A stretch of 64,000 bases of DNA, taken from the NCBI RefSeq assembly GCF_002797395.1, contig NZ_KZ454943.1:4551637-4615636 (forward strand), in the 5' to 3' direction. The position numbers were made by a program, and so were the translations under genes. Below are positions 52,577 through 62,894 of this stretch, piece by piece. The notes under the pieces are model-generated. The model searched no databases. It had not been told where the DNA came from and saw only the letters and a list, made by a program, of their open reading frames with translations. Within the stretch, counting starts at the first letter, position 1; the number at the start of each line of letters is the position of its first letter. The DNA comes from Bacillus solitudinis. Its GTDB lineage: Bacteria > Bacillota > Bacilli > Bacillales > Bacillaceae_D.

Positions 52577-52661
52577 TTTCGTCTCCTCCTTTTATCTACC
52601 TTAACATTATAAATCAAAATGATCTTTTTTTCATCCTCTTAAGATTGATCTAAAGACTTTA

Positions 52662-52694
52662 AAAGAACCTCTTTGAGAAATCAAAGAGGTTCTT
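52662..52694 (-). terminator. Terminator of odhAB
   Basis: AAGAACCTCTTTGA and TCAAAGAGGTTCTT form a perfect 14-base stem; TTAAAG follows on the minus strand. It lies ten bases past the odhB stop. Confidence 0.85.
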
Positions 52695-52703
52695 CGTAAA
52701 ATA

Positions 52704-53945
52704 TTAACCTTCTAACAATAAAGATTCTGGGTCTTCAATAAGTTCTTTTACTTTGACAAGGAAGCTTACTGCTTCTTTCCCATCAACAATGCGATGGTCA
52801 TATGAAAGGGCAATATACATCATTGGACGATTCTCAAAACGTTCTTGATCAATTGCAACTGGACGCCATTGAATTTTGTGCATTCCTAAAATCCCTACTT
52901 GTGGAGCATTTAAGATTGGCGTTGACATAAGTGAACCGAATACACCACCATTTGTAATCGTAAACGTTCCACCTTGGAGATCTGCAATAGAAAGCTTATT
53001 ATCACGTGCTTTTCTACCCAATTCACCAATTTGACGTTCAATGCCTGCAAAGCTAAGTCGATCCGCATCTCTCAACACCGGAACCACTAATCCTTCTTCT
53101 GTTGAGACAGCACAGCCAATATCATAATACTTCTTAAGTAGAATTTCATCACCTTGAATTTCTGCATTTAATAATGGAAATTCCTTAAGTGCTCCCACTA
53201 CGGCTTTTGTAAAGAAAGACATAAACCCTAACTTTACTCCATTTTTATCTACGAACGCGTCTTTACGTCGCTTCCGAACATCCATAACAGCAGTCATATC
53301 GACTTCATTAAATGTTGTTAACATAGCAGCCGTTTGTTGTGATTCAACAAGGCGTTTCGCAATTGTTTGACGACGACGTGACATCTTCACACGTTCAACT
53401 GGCTTGCCTGGTTGCTCTTGTGGTGCTGCTGGTGCAGAAGTCGCCTTTTTCGGAGCTGGTGCAGGCTTCTTATCAAAAGCTTCTACATCTTGTTTGCGTA
53501 CACGGCCGAGTGGATCCACTGATGATACTTCACTCAAATTAATTCCATGTTCACGAGCATATTTGCGTGCTGCTGGTGATGCAATTGGACGATCACCTGT
53601 AGACGATTCTTCTACCTTTGCTGCTGGTGCTTCTGTTTTTTCTTCTTTCTTAGTTTCTTCTTCTTTTGTTTCTTCTTGTGCAGTCTCTGCAGCAGGAGTA
53701 GAACCAGAAGCCGTTTCATCAATCACAGCAATAACTTCGCCCACTTCTACGGTATCACCCGGTTCTCTTTTGAATTCCTTAATCACACCTGAGTGTTCTG
53801 CAGTAATTTCTACATTAACTTTATCTGTTTCAAGTTCAGCAATATATTCACCTTGATTAACATGGTCTCCTACTTGCTTTAACCATTGTGCTATCGTTCC
53901 TTCAGTAATCGATTCAGCTAGTTCTGGTACTTTAATTTCAATCAC
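52704..53945 (-). CDS. odhB: 2-oxoglutarate dehydrogenase E2 (dihydrolipoyl succinyltransferase)
   Basis: A 413-residue E2. The lipoyl domain has [11 protein letters not shown] with the lipoylated Lys42; a Glu/Lys/Pro/Ala-rich linker (about 85-115) follows, then the E1/E3-binding domain ([19 protein letters not shown]) and the catalytic domain (about 190-413) with [15 protein letters not shown]. It transfers the succinyl group to CoA in the TCA cycle. It is 16 bases after odhA on the same strand. Confidence 0.97.
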   Translation of the reverse strand: MIEIKVPELAESITEGTIAQWLKQVGDHVNQGEYIAELETDKVNVEITAEHSGVIKEFKREPGDTVEVGEVIAVIDETASGSTPAAETAQEETKEEETKKEEKTEAPAAKVEESSTGDRPIASPAARKYAREHGINLSEVSSVDPLGRVRKQDVEAFDKKPAPAPKKATSAPAAPQEQPGKPVERVKMSRRRQTIAKRLVESQQTAAMLTTFNEVDMTAVMDVRKRRKDAFVDKNGVKLGFMSFFTKAVVGALKEFPLLNAEIQGDEILLKKYYDIGCAVSTEEGLVVPVLRDADRLSFAGIERQIGELGRKARDNKLSIADLQGGTFTITNGGVFGSLMSTPILNAPQVGILGMHKIQWRPVAIDQERFENRPMMYIALSYDHRIVDGKEAVSFLVKVKELIEDPESLLLEG

Positions 53946-53961
53946 GGATATGGCCTCCTTA

Positions 53962-56796
53962 TTATTTACGAGTCAACGCTTCGCTTACAATTCGTTCTTG
54001 TTCTTTCTTATGCGCAACTGGGTCACCCTCTGCAGGACTTGAGCGATGTGTACGTCCGATGTAGCTAACGTTTACACCTTGAGGAGTGATCTCACGGATA
54101 CGTGACTCGATAAATGGCCAAGCACCCATGTTTTTAGGTTCCTCTTGAACCCAAACAATATCTTTTAGGTTTTTGTAACGTGCCAATAGTTCACGAATAA
54201 TCTTTCTCGGGAACGGATATAGCTCTTCAACACGCGCAATATGAAGCCATTCCCAATTTTGCTCATTATTTTTTTGTATGCGATCGGCAAGTTCAATCGA
54301 AACCTTACCACTACACATAACAATTTGCTCAACTTTATCATGATTGTCTCCAAGTCCTGGTTGCTCATATACAGATTGGAATTCTCCATCTGTAAACACA
54401 TCATGTGTTGAAGCGACAACCGGATTACGCAGTAAACTTTTCGGCGTCATGATGATAAGTGGACGCACCGCATTTTTTTCAAGAATGGCAGCTTGACGTC
54501 TTAAGATGTGGAAATATTGAGCAGCTGTAGTGCAGTTTGCAATTGTCCAGTTATTTTCAGCCGCTAGAACTAGGAAACGTTCAACACGCCCACTTGAATG
54601 CTCTGGACCTTGACCTTCATAACCATGAGGCAGTAAGCAAACTAATCCAGATTTTTGTCCCCATTTTGCACGTCCCGCAGATACCCATTGGTCAAAAATA
54701 ACCTGAGCACCATTTGCAAAATCCCCAAACTGTGCTTCCCAAATTACCAATGTCTCGGGTGCATAAACATTATATCCATATTCAAAACCAACCACAGCTT
54801 GTTCTGAAAGAGGACTATTATACACTGCAAAAGAAGCATTTGCTTCCTCAAACTCTTGCAATGGAGTATATAGCTTATCAGTTAATCTATCATGTAATAC
54901 AAGATGACGATGTGCAAACGTACCACGTTCGGAATCTTGACCAGTTAATCGAATAGGTGTTCCGTCATTTAAGATAGTAGCAAAAGCAAGGGTTTCAGCT
55001 AAAGCCCAATCGATTTTACCGTCTGTGTCAAATGCATTATAACGACGTTTTAAAATCTTTTCTAGTTTTTCGTTAGCTGTAAATGTCTCTGGCCAAGTTA
55101 ATAATGACTCATTAATTAATTTTAAGTTTTCCATAGATACAGCTGTTTTCACTTTTGGTAGACCATTGACAACAAAATCAGGAGGCGACATTTCCTTTAC
55201 CCCTTCAGACTGATTGCCTGACACCTTATCATATTCAGCTTGCAAGTTCTCTTGGATTTCTTTATCCAATTTTTCTGCATAAGACTTCTCAATAACGTCT
55301 AATCCGACTAATTGGTCTGCAAAAAGCGTTCGCACTGTAGGATGCTTACGGACATTATTATAGAGTGCAGGTTGAGTTACCGATGGTTCATCCATTTCGT
55401 TATGACCAAATCGACGATAACCAATTAAATCAACAAGAAAATCCTTTTTGAATCTTTTACGATATTGGAAAGCCAAATGCATAGCTGCTAAGCAAGCTTC
55501 AGGATCATCTGCATTAACATGAAGGATTGGAATCTCAAATCCTTTTGCAGGGTCACTTGCATATGTAGTAGAACGAGAATCATGTGCTTCCGTGGTGAAC
55601 CCGATGTTATTATTTGCAATAATATGAAGAGACCCACCAGTTTGGTAACCTTTAAGACGACTAAGGTTAAGGGTTTCAGTCACAATACCTTGTCCTGGAA
55701 ACGCTGCATCACCATGAATTAAAATTGAGTACGCTTTTGAAACAGTTTGCTCAGGGAACCCCTTTGAGGTACGAATCTCTTGAGCAGCACGAGCGTATCC
55801 TTCGACAATTGGACTAACAAATTCTAAGTGACTTGGATTATTAGCAAGAGTCACTGTAGCCTCTGCTGTGTTATCGTCTTTTATCTGACGATCCGCACCT
55901 AAATGGTACTTAACGTCTCCTGTCCAGCCATTAATTCCTTTTTCTGGCTCAACAAGTTTGGTAGGAGCATGTAAAAACTCTGAAAACACCATATTGTAAG
56001 GCTTGCCTAACGTGTGAGTTAGGACACTCAAACGACCACGATGAGCCATTCCAATCATGATATTCTCTGTACCTTCATGAACAGCTTCTCTTACGACTTC
56101 ATCAAGCATCGGTACCATCACATCAAGACCTTCAATTGAAAATCTCTTTTGTCCAACGAACGTGCGATGAATAAACTTTTCAAAGCCTTCAACCTCTGTT
56201 AAACGCTTCAAAAGATTCAAACGTTGTTGTTTCGTGAAATTCGGCAAGAACATACCTGACTCAATCATTTTGTTTAACCAATTGCGTTCTTCTTCATCTT
56301 GAACATGTCCAAATTCAAAAGCTACTGTTTTTGTGTACATGTTCTCCAAATGACGTATAGCGTCTAGTCCATTTTTAACGTGAGACGGTGCATCCGGACA
56401 AATTAAATCGACTGGAAGTTGTCTTAAATCTTCTTCCGTTAAATTATATCGGCTTAATTCTAAAAACGCATCATTCTTCCTGTCTTTATGAATTGGGTGG
56501 ACATCAGATGCTAAATGGCCTTTGGTTCTGATTGCATCAGCTAATTTCATCGCTCCTACAATCTTTTTCATCATGCCCGCTCCTGCAGCTGAAGCTACTG
56601 AAGCATTTGTCGTTTGAACCGAATCAGCTTCTAAAGACGAAGGTGGTGGTCCCCATGCTTGAAATAGCTCTCTTAACTCTTCATCAACAGCTTCTGGGTC
56701 CTTTGTAAATTCTTCGTAAAGCTCAATTGCGACGCCAAGGTTCGGACCATGAAATCCTTGCCATGGTTCTTCCGGTGTGTTCTCCTTGCTGGACAT
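53962..56796 (-). CDS. odhA: 2-oxoglutarate dehydrogenase E1
   Basis: A 944-residue thiamine-diphosphate enzyme, close to the family's usual length. Landmarks: [50 protein letters not shown] (diphosphate-binding GDAAF), [17 protein letters not shown] and, near the C-terminus, [14 protein letters not shown]. It decarboxylates 2-oxoglutarate and passes succinyl to odhB. AGGAGG precedes the ATG. A catabolite-type site lies in its promoter. Confidence 0.97.
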   Translation of the reverse strand: MSSKENTPEEPWQGFHGPNLGVAIELYEEFTKDPEAVDEELRELFQAWGPPPSSLEADSVQTTNASVASAAGAGMMKKIVGAMKLADAIRTKGHLASDVHPIHKDRKNDAFLELSRYNLTEEDLRQLPVDLICPDAPSHVKNGLDAIRHLENMYTKTVAFEFGHVQDEEERNWLNKMIESGMFLPNFTKQQRLNLLKRLTEVEGFEKFIHRTFVGQKRFSIEGLDVMVPMLDEVVREAVHEGTENIMIGMAHRGRLSVLTHTLGKPYNMVFSEFLHAPTKLVEPEKGINGWTGDVKYHLGADRQIKDDNTAEATVTLANNPSHLEFVSPIVEGYARAAQEIRTSKGFPEQTVSKAYSILIHGDAAFPGQGIVTETLNLSRLKGYQTGGSLHIIANNNIGFTTEAHDSRSTTYASDPAKGFEIPILHVNADDPEACLAAMHLAFQYRKRFKKDFLVDLIGYRRFGHNEMDEPSVTQPALYNNVRKHPTVRTLFADQLVGLDVIEKSYAEKLDKEIQENLQAEYDKVSGNQSEGVKEMSPPDFVVNGLPKVKTAVSMENLKLINESLLTWPETFTANEKLEKILKRRYNAFDTDGKIDWALAETLAFATILNDGTPIRLTGQDSERGTFAHRHLVLHDRLTDKLYTPLQEFEEANASFAVYNSPLSEQAVVGFEYGYNVYAPETLVIWEAQFGDFANGAQVIFDQWVSAGRAKWGQKSGLVCLLPHGYEGQGPEHSSGRVERFLVLAAENNWTIANCTTAAQYFHILRRQAAILEKNAVRPLIIMTPKSLLRNPVVASTHDVFTDGEFQSVYEQPGLGDNHDKVEQIVMCSGKVSIELADRIQKNNEQNWEWLHIARVEELYPFPRKIIRELLARYKNLKDIVWVQEEPKNMGAWPFIESRIREITPQGVNVSYIGRTHRSSPAEGDPVAHKKEQERIVSEALTRK

Positions 56797-56845
56797 GTGA
56801 TAAAAACCTCCTAGTTACTTTTAAATCAAATCTATAAATGATATT

Positions 56846-56874
56846 ATTTTATAACGCTTACACGTACATTTTAA
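56846..56874 (-). promoter_or_regulatory. odhAB promoter with candidate CRE site
   Basis: TTAAAA and TAAAAT on the minus strand are 17 bases apart. The spacer holds TGTAAGCGTTATAA (56849-56862), which matches the catabolite-responsive consensus TGWAANCGNTNWCA at 13 of 14 positions, so CcpA control is plausible. Confidence 0.55.
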
Positions 56875-57091
56875 CATGATTGTAACATCCACTCAAAGGT
56901 TATCTTCAATCATTCATAGATTTGTTTGAGGTACTTTCCAAACGACCCTATAAAAAAAGGGCATGGAATAAAAATAGTAAGGATAGAAAGTATCTTCAAC
57001 TTGAAATTGTAAAACTTTTTGTATAGAAAATCTAGTTGTTTGTCATAAAATATACACATTTTTTTCAAAAAAGAAGCGAGGAATTTTTTAT

Positions 57092-57673
57092 ATGATTTAT
57101 TTTGATGAAAAACACAGCCAAATCCTTACCAACTCTTGTATGAATTGCCAGGAAAAACATTTTCAACCACCGAATGAACAAGTACCTCGTGTTGGGTGTT
57201 GTTCTTATAGTCCAGTTCTCGGACTTTTTGAAATCGCAAAAATAATTAAGCAAAACGAATCCTTTCTTCACCGCTTACTACAAACTAGTGATGTGAGCAT
57301 CCATCCCTATCACATCGTTGTCCATGCTAAAGTTCATTCGACTTTTGCAAAAGAAGATATAGCCACACTTTCTGTTCTTGAGCAAGAAGATTTAAAAACG
57401 TCGTATTCTGTATGTCAGTTTTTTGAAGAAACAAGAGGCTGTACTCTCCCACCGTCATTTAAAAATACAGTTTGTCGTTCTTTCATTTGTTCAACAGTTG
57501 AACTAAGTTTCACACCTGAAGAACATTTGAATTTCAAAAAATGGACGCAAAATATCAATAAGGAAGCTGATAATTTTCACCGTGAACATAAACTAAACCT
57601 TCAAAAAAAATCAATAGATATTAAAAATAATACTGAAAAAGTGATTTCTTATTTTAAAGTTTTGACCAACTAA
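57092..57673 (+). CDS. Cysteine-rich protein of unknown function
   Basis: A 193-residue protein with ten or so cysteines: CMNCQEKHF, VGCCSYSP, CQFFEETRGCTLPP, CRSFICSTV. The pattern recalls proteins that bind zinc or iron (YkgJ-like), but the spacing does not match a family I can name. ATG follows GCGAGGAATTTTTTAT. It precedes an RlmI-like methyltransferase gene on the same strand. In-frame helices rich in Lys/Asn fill the end (NKEADNFHREHKLNLQKKS). Confidence 0.7.
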   Translation: MIYFDEKHSQILTNSCMNCQEKHFQPPNEQVPRVGCCSYSPVLGLFEIAKIIKQNESFLHRLLQTSDVSIHPYHIVVHAKVHSTFAKEDIATLSVLEQEDLKTSYSVCQFFEETRGCTLPPSFKNTVCRSFICSTVELSFTPEEHLNFKKWTQNINKEADNFHREHKLNLQKKSIDIKNNTEKVISYFKVLTN

Positions 57674-57768
57674 ACACAGAAGATTGGTCAAAGAGGGAGA
57701 CGTTGATTAACTTCTTTATATTAAGTATGATAAGTACGAATGAAATAAAGTATATTGGAGTGACACTT

Positions 57769-58953
57769 TTGATTAAAGTTAGTTTAAAAAGAAATCGACG
57801 TAAACGAATTGAGCACGGACACCCCTGGGTCTTTCAAAGCGAAGTAGAATCAATAGAGGGCGACTTTTCACCTGGTGATTTAGTTCAAGTCGTTAATCAC
57901 AAAGGATTCCCTCTTGGTCAAGGGTTTATTAACCCTGATTCCCAAATGATCGTTCGTATGCTTACTCAAAATAACAATGATACGATAAATGAGGCTTTTT
58001 TCTTAAACCAAATTCGGAAAGCCTGGCAACATCGTCAGCGATTCCTTCCCCAAGTCAAATCATGCCGAGCTATTTACGGTGAGGGTGATTTTTTACCTGG
58101 TTTAGTTGTTGATAAGTATGAGGATGTTCTTGTTGTTCAAATTATGGCTCTCGGCATGGAAGTACGAAAAGACTGGATTTTAAACGGTTTGCTTGAGGTC
58201 TTTAAACCGAAAGCTATTTATTTACGTAATGATGTATACGTACGAGAGTTAGAAGGATTAGAACAAGAAAAAGGTTTCTGGTACGGAGAATCAGATACGG
58301 AAATAGAGATTGAAGAAAATGGCGTGCGATATATTGTTGACATTAAGGATGGTCAAAAGACTGGATTTTTCTTCGATCAACGCGAAAATCGACAAGCTAT
58401 ACAACCTTTAATTCAAGAAGACAGCACTGTACTTGATTGTTTCACTCATACAGGTTCTTTTATGTTAAATGCTTGCCTATACGGTGCAAAAACCGTCACT
58501 GCTGTTGACATTTCCGAATACGCCATTGAGACAGCTAAACGTAATACTGCATTAAATAACTTCAACAATGTTGAGTTTGTTGTCGCCAATGCATTTGATT
58601 ATTTAAGAGATGCTGTGAAAGAACAAAAACAATGGGATGTTGTTATTGTTGACCCTCCTGCTTTTGCTAAATCAAAACATGCTGTAAAGAAAGCGTTAAG
58701 TGGATATAAAGATGTTAACTTAAACGGATTAAAGCTCGTTAAAGACGGTGGTTACTTTGTAACTGCAAGTTGTTCCTTCCACGTTCGCGGCTATCAGTTT
58801 GATGAGATGATTCAAGAAGCTGCATTCGATGCGAAAAAAATACTAAGAGAGCTACGTTGGAGTGGCGCTGGGATAGACCATCCTACGCTTCTTAGCCAAG
58901 AAGAAGGAGAATACTTAAAATTCGCTATTTACGAAGTTCGGGATCGTGGGTAA
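57769..58953 (+). CDS. RlmI-like class I SAM-dependent rRNA methyltransferase
   Basis: A 394-residue protein, matching the length of E. coli RlmI (23S rRNA m5C1962). An N-terminal PUA domain (about 1-75: RRKRIEHGHPWVFQSEVESI) is followed by a central region (YGEGDFLPGLVVDKYEDVL) and the Rossmann domain (DGQKTGFFFDQRENR, LDCFTHTGSFMLNA, VIVDPPAFAKSK). I start at the TTG 57769 with GGAG seven bases upstream; a TTG at 57703 with GGGAG is an alternative adding 22 unconserved residues. The catalytic cysteine of m5C enzymes is probably in TASCSFHV. Confidence 0.88.
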   Translation: MIKVSLKRNRRKRIEHGHPWVFQSEVESIEGDFSPGDLVQVVNHKGFPLGQGFINPDSQMIVRMLTQNNNDTINEAFFLNQIRKAWQHRQRFLPQVKSCRAIYGEGDFLPGLVVDKYEDVLVVQIMALGMEVRKDWILNGLLEVFKPKAIYLRNDVYVRELEGLEQEKGFWYGESDTEIEIEENGVRYIVDIKDGQKTGFFFDQRENRQAIQPLIQEDSTVLDCFTHTGSFMLNACLYGAKTVTAVDISEYAIETAKRNTALNNFNNVEFVVANAFDYLRDAVKEQKQWDVVIVDPPAFAKSKHAVKKALSGYKDVNLNGLKLVKDGGYFVTASCSFHVRGYQFDEMIQEAAFDAKKILRELRWSGAGIDHPTLLSQEEGEYLKFAIYEVRDRG

Positions 58954-58957
58954 GTGA

Positions 58958-58986
58958 AAGACAGCGGAATTTCCGCTGTCTTTTTT
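58958..58986 (+). terminator. Terminator of the RlmI-like gene
   Basis: AGACAGCGGAA and TTCCGCTGTCT followed by TTTTT, four bases after the stop codon. Confidence 0.92.
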
Positions 58987-59007
58987 CTATGTCAGGCATT
59001 GGCTAAA

Positions 59008-59295
59008 TTATCCTTCTGATAATTCAAATTGAATCCATTTGCTGAATTGTTCTTTTTCGTTTTCAGTAAACTGAAAATTAGGAGAATCACATCCTTCTTC
59101 TTGAAGAATGATTTGTAAAACATCTCCTGATTCATTTAAAATAACAAGAGCTGCTGGGTCTATCATTTTCTCTGGTAATGTCTGCGTTTTAAACGATACT
59201 GTACAATGAGTCCATCGGGAAACAGGGTAAGAATCGACAATTTTCATGTCGGTCATTTTGCATTCTTGATATTGTTCAAAATGAAGATCGATCAT
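59008..59295 (-). CDS. Uncharacterised 95-residue protein
   Basis: A 95-residue acidic protein, MIDLHFEQYQECKMTDMKIV onward, with no membrane segment. AAAAGGAGAAACGT lies before the ATG, and the frame is clean. The middle (PAALVILNESGDVLQIILQ) looks like a beta sheet with a final helix. I do not recognise the family. It ends close to the terminator of the converging RlmI-like gene. Confidence 0.65.
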   Translation of the reverse strand: MIDLHFEQYQECKMTDMKIVDSYPVSRWTHCTVSFKTQTLPEKMIDPAALVILNESGDVLQIILQEEGCDSPNFQFTENEKEQFSKWIQFELSEG

Positions 59296-59479
59296 ACGTT
59301 TCTCCTTTTTTATTACATTCTCTATGTATTAACCTCCGAGTCTATACGGAGCGAGGAAGTTAGCTCTATGAGTGTTTCTTTCCTTTATTTTAAAGAGGCC
59401 CCAATATGAGCACTGTTACGCTCTTTGCCTTCGTTTAAGCACGTTCTTAATTCAACGTTAAAAACAAAAAAAGCACTGA

Positions 59480-59532
59480 AAAAGTAAAAACTGAACCTTT
59501 TTAGAGCTCAAAAGGTTGGTTTTTACTTTTTT
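59480..59532 (-). terminator. Terminator of the nitroreductase gene
   Basis: AAAAAGTAAAAAC and GTTTTTACTTTTT with an inner AACCTTTT/AAAAGGTT stem; on the minus strand TTTTTCAGTGCTTTTTTT follows. Next to it is GCACTGAAAA, the word found in the other CACTGAAA hairpins. The region 59296-59479 shows no gene. Confidence 0.75.
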
Positions 59533-59561
59533 CTATAGCTTTCCTTGGACGCCCTTTTACA

Positions 59562-60194
59562 TCAAAACGATTGGTAAATTATACGTTCACTTACTGGCTT
59601 ACGAGCAGAGGGATGACCTGGCTTCTCCGCTTTTCCTACTGATAATAACATAACCGGAACAAACCGTTCTGGAATATGAAATGCTTCAACTAATGCTTCA
59701 CGATTAAACCCACCCATTGAGCATGTATCATAGCCCTTAGCTTTAGCAGCAAGCATTATTTGCATTGCTGCTAATGAAGCATTTAAAAACGCTTCATCAC
59801 GTGCAAAGGTACCTTCTTTGCTATATGCACTGTTTATCTGACCAACCAAAGTATCTTTTACTTCTTTAGGCATTGATCCTTTTTTAACAGCTTCTTCATA
59901 TATTGAATCGGCTTCTTTATTTGCTTCCACATCACCAAGAATGACAATAACTGCTGAACAATCTACAATTTGTTGTTGATTATAGCCAATTGGCAATAAT
60001 TCTTCTTTTTTTGCCTTTTCATCAATAACCAAGAAACGCCAATGTTGTAAATTCCAAGAAGAGGGTGCTTCAGAAGCAGCCTGTAGCATTTCCTCTAATT
60101 CACTTTTCGGGATTTCAACATCGGGCACATATTTACGAACCGAATGTCGTTCCTCCATTAGTTGAAAAACACCCGACTTAGTTACCGTACTCAT
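59562..60194 (-). CDS. Nitroreductase family protein (YodC/YdgI type)
   Basis: A 210-residue FMN-dependent nitroreductase. MEERHSVRKYVPD and ASEAPSSWNLQHWRFLVID are the N-terminal FMN-binding signature, LNASLAAMQIMLAAKAKGYDTCSMGGF the second, and LLSVGKAEKPGHPSARKPVSE the C-terminal one. It would use NAD(P)H to reduce nitro compounds or quinones. Transcribed alone. Confidence 0.92.
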   Translation of the reverse strand: MSTVTKSGVFQLMEERHSVRKYVPDVEIPKSELEEMLQAASEAPSSWNLQHWRFLVIDEKAKKEELLPIGYNQQQIVDCSAVIVILGDVEANKEADSIYEEAVKKGSMPKEVKDTLVGQINSAYSKEGTFARDEAFLNASLAAMQIMLAAKAKGYDTCSMGGFNREALVEAFHIPERFVPVMLLSVGKAEKPGHPSARKPVSERIIYQSF

Positions 60195-60267
60195 AGTGCA
60201 TACACTCCCTTATTTTAACTAGGAACCAAGTGTAACGAATCGTACTCTGTTCTGTAAAATAATATGC

Positions 60268-61386
60268 TTACAAAACAGAGTGTAATAGGCGTACTACCTG
60301 TTCTATCTCTACTTTCGTTGTCATTCTACCCAAGCTAAATCTCACCGTCCCTTTCCCTTCTTCAGGAGATAATCCCATTGCTTTTAGAACAGGCGAGAGG
60401 GTGACAATACCAGAATGACAAGCCGAGCCTGTTGATGCAGCAAGTTCAGGGACCTCGGATAAGATTTCGCTCCCAATTTTGTCTTTAAAGCTAACATTTA
60501 ATGTATTTGGCAGCCGTTCTGTCGGATGCCCGTTGAGCCTTACCTTACCAGGAAACTCCTCATTTAATTTACCCAAAAAGTAGTCTCTTAACTCTAGAAT
60601 TCGAAAGTTCTCTTCTTTCTTTTTCTTACACTCCTCACAAGCCTGACCTAGCGCTGCAATCAGCATGACATTTTCCGTTCCCGCGCGTCGACCGCTTTCA
60701 TGCCCAGCTCCATGAATAAAAGAACCTATATTTATCCCTTTCCGACTATAGAGAGCACCTACGCCCTTTGGAGCATAAAGCTTATGGCCAGCGATACTCA
60801 GAAAATCAACATTTAAATCATCCACATTAATATCTATTTTCCCTACTGATTGAGCCGCATCGGTATGAAAAAGAACTCGATGCTTACGTGCCAACTGCCC
60901 GATTTCCTTTATAGGTTGAATTGTACCTATTTCATTATTGGCATGCATAATAGTAATTAGGATTGTTTCTGGTTTAAGTGCTTTTTCAATCTCTTCTATA
61001 TTCACTCTTCCATACGAATCAACGCTAACATATGTAATCTCTGCTCCTCTATTCTTTAAATAGGCTAGAGGTTCTAGGACAGCCGGATGTTCAATTGAAG
61101 AGGTAATAATATGCTTTCCTTTGTAGGAGAATTTCTCAAACACATTTTTAATGACATAATTATTCGACTCACTTCCGCCACTCGTAAATATCACCTCGTC
61201 AATATTCGCCCCAATAAGGGAACTCACTTGCATTCGCGCGTGTTCAACCGCTTTCTTTGCTTCAACTGCTGCAAAATGTGACGCAGACGGATTCCCATAG
61301 TGTTCTGTTAGATAAGGCAACATCTTCGTTACTACTTCTTGATCAACTGGCGTACTTGCATTGTAATCCAAATAAATTTGTTTCAA
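60268..61386 (-). CDS. Cysteine desulfurase (NifS/IscS family)
   Basis: A 372-residue PLP enzyme. YLDYNASTPVDQEV is the N-terminus; FTSGGSESNNYVIKN binds PLP phosphate; FHTDAAQSVGKI and SIAGHKLYAPKGVGALY hold the PLP-binding Lys; ASTGSACHSG carries the catalytic Cys on the long loop. It supplies sulfur for Fe-S clusters or tRNA thiolation. The start at TTG 61386 has GAGGAG upstream; an ATG 14 codons earlier lacks a ribosome site. Confidence 0.93.
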   Translation of the reverse strand: MKQIYLDYNASTPVDQEVVTKMLPYLTEHYGNPSASHFAAVEAKKAVEHARMQVSSLIGANIDEVIFTSGGSESNNYVIKNVFEKFSYKGKHIITSSIEHPAVLEPLAYLKNRGAEITYVSVDSYGRVNIEEIEKALKPETILITIMHANNEIGTIQPIKEIGQLARKHRVLFHTDAAQSVGKIDINVDDLNVDFLSIAGHKLYAPKGVGALYSRKGINIGSFIHGAGHESGRRAGTENVMLIAALGQACEECKKKKEENFRILELRDYFLGKLNEEFPGKVRLNGHPTERLPNTLNVSFKDKIGSEILSEVPELAASTGSACHSGIVTLSPVLKAMGLSPEEGKGTVRFSLGRMTTKVEIEQVVRLLHSVL

Positions 61387-61531
61387 CCTATTTCTCCTCG
61401 CTTCTTTTTTTCTTAGTGTAACACGCATTTCTAGTGCCTGCTTTGAATGATTTTAGTAATTTTTTAAAAGGACTATTCGTTTTATTAACAAGCGTATATA
61501 ATTAAGGCACATTAAAAAAGGATGACTTACT

Positions 61532-62128
61532 TTGAGAAAAAAACGAATTAGATTTTTATTACTAGGTATTTTAATAATCGCTTCATTAATTATTATCGAA
61601 GAACAAGATAAAATTCGGCAAATTACTTACATAGCTACTTTAGGAAAACACTCTATACCTGAACAGTATTATCCAATTTATAAAAAAGCCGCCGAAGAAT
61701 TTGACATTCCCTGGGAGTTGTTAGCTTCTGTCCATCGTGTTGAAACAGTGTTCTCCACGATGGACCCACTTATCAGCCCTGTCGGAGCAGTTGGACACTT
61801 TCAATTCATGCCTAGAACGTGGATAGGTTGGACTCATCCCGGTTCAGATCTTGGCACAATCGATGAAGACGTTGATTTAACTGACATTTTGTTAATTGAA
61901 ACACATAATGGTTATGGACTTGATGCAAGTGGAAATGGAAAAGCTGATCCTTTCGATGTCACGGACTCCGCTTTTGCTGCTGCAAAATATTTAGCGGATC
62001 ACGGTGCAAAACAAGGGGACTATAAAAAAGCACTTTTTGCGTACAATCAAAGTGATGAGTACGTGAATGAAGTACTTTTGTATTACGAAAGCTACTTAGA
62101 ACATTACGAACTTATAGATTTACGGTAA
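61532..62128 (+). CDS. Membrane-anchored lytic transglycosylase-like protein
   Basis: A 198-residue protein. MRKKRIRFLLLGILIIASLIII is an N-terminal anchor. The domain (about 40-190) resembles soluble lytic transglycosylases of the MltB/SLT35 type: PWELLASVHRVETVFST with the catalytic Glu in the RVET segment, SPVGAVGHFQFMPRTWIGW, and a DASGNGKADPFDVTDSAFAAAKYL segment like an EF-hand. It would cleave peptidoglycan. It begins at TTG 61532 with AAGGATG upstream. Confidence 0.88.
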   Translation: MRKKRIRFLLLGILIIASLIIIEEQDKIRQITYIATLGKHSIPEQYYPIYKKAAEEFDIPWELLASVHRVETVFSTMDPLISPVGAVGHFQFMPRTWIGWTHPGSDLGTIDEDVDLTDILLIETHNGYGLDASGNGKADPFDVTDSAFAAAKYLADHGAKQGDYKKALFAYNQSDEYVNEVLLYYESYLEHYELIDLR

Positions 62129-62146
62129 AATAAAGTGACTACTATG

Positions 62147-62178
62147 TAGCGTGTTTCTTTTTTTGATACGCTATTTTT
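62147..62178 (+). terminator. Short hairpin after the transglycosylase gene
   Basis: TAGCGT and ACGCTA with a T-rich loop and TTTTT following. The stem is short, so this is tentative. Confidence 0.4.
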
Positions 62179-62241
62179 CATATAGAGAGTTGAACAGGCA
62201 TACGTATTAACTACAACACCTTTATAAAGGGAGGGTTCGCC

Positions 62242-62757
62242 ATAAAAGAACTCTTATATGTATTCATTTTATCGATGCTTATGAGCATTGATGGCTTTGC
62301 CATTGGTTTACTTTTTGGTTTAAAGCGAATTCGTATCTCTTTATCGGTTATTTTTGTTATTGCGATGTTTTCTGGGTTTATCATTTTTGTTTCGATGGGC
62401 TTCGGTCGATTACTTGGTGAAATTGTGCCCACTCACTATATGGGGTCTATTGCAGGGGTTATGATGATTTGTTTAGGTGTCTACAACCTATTTAATGAAA
62501 TTCCCTTATACCAACGTTCTTACTTTGTCATGATTGCTCTACTCATTAATGTTGATAGCTTTGGATATGGCATCCAAGCAGGTTTAGCGATGCAGTCTTT
62601 TTCACTTGCTCCGCTAGCTGCTTTTTCCATCGGATTTTCACTACTATTTGGAATTATTTATGGAAAGAAAACGAAGAATCACTTTTTCCTCCAATATATC
62701 ACCTTTATGCCTAGCCTATTTTTTATCTTACTCGGGATAAGTAAATTATTTATCTAA
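62242..62757 (+). CDS. YtaF/MntP-like membrane protein with apparent ATA start
   Basis: Six hydrophobic segments with MSIDGFAIGLLFGLKRIR near the start and NVDSFGYGIQAGLA later, the paired D-S/G-F motifs of the MntP (manganese efflux)/YtaF sporulation family. In frame, the coding sequence extends upstream of the ATG at 62275 as IKELLYVFILS, which is needed to complete the first helix, and AAGGGAGGG lies eight bases before an ATA at 62242 where ATG is expected. The ATG at 62275 has no ribosome site. So either an ATA start, a mutated start or a sequence error is present. Confidence 0.75.
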   Translation: MKELLYVFILSMLMSIDGFAIGLLFGLKRIRISLSVIFVIAMFSGFIIFVSMGFGRLLGEIVPTHYMGSIAGVMMICLGVYNLFNEIPLYQRSYFVMIALLINVDSFGYGIQAGLAMQSFSLAPLAAFSIGFSLLFGIIYGKKTKNHFFLQYITFMPSLFFILLGISKLFI

Positions 62758-62894
62758 CAGTCGGTTAGACGAATCGTTGGTTTTGCAGAAAGTGGACTTT
62801 TAAGACGAATATTGATAAAATTTATACTTGTCTACACGTAGCCAATAGGTTTATGATATAGAAAATTTGAAAGACATGCTGGGGGGTTTATTTG

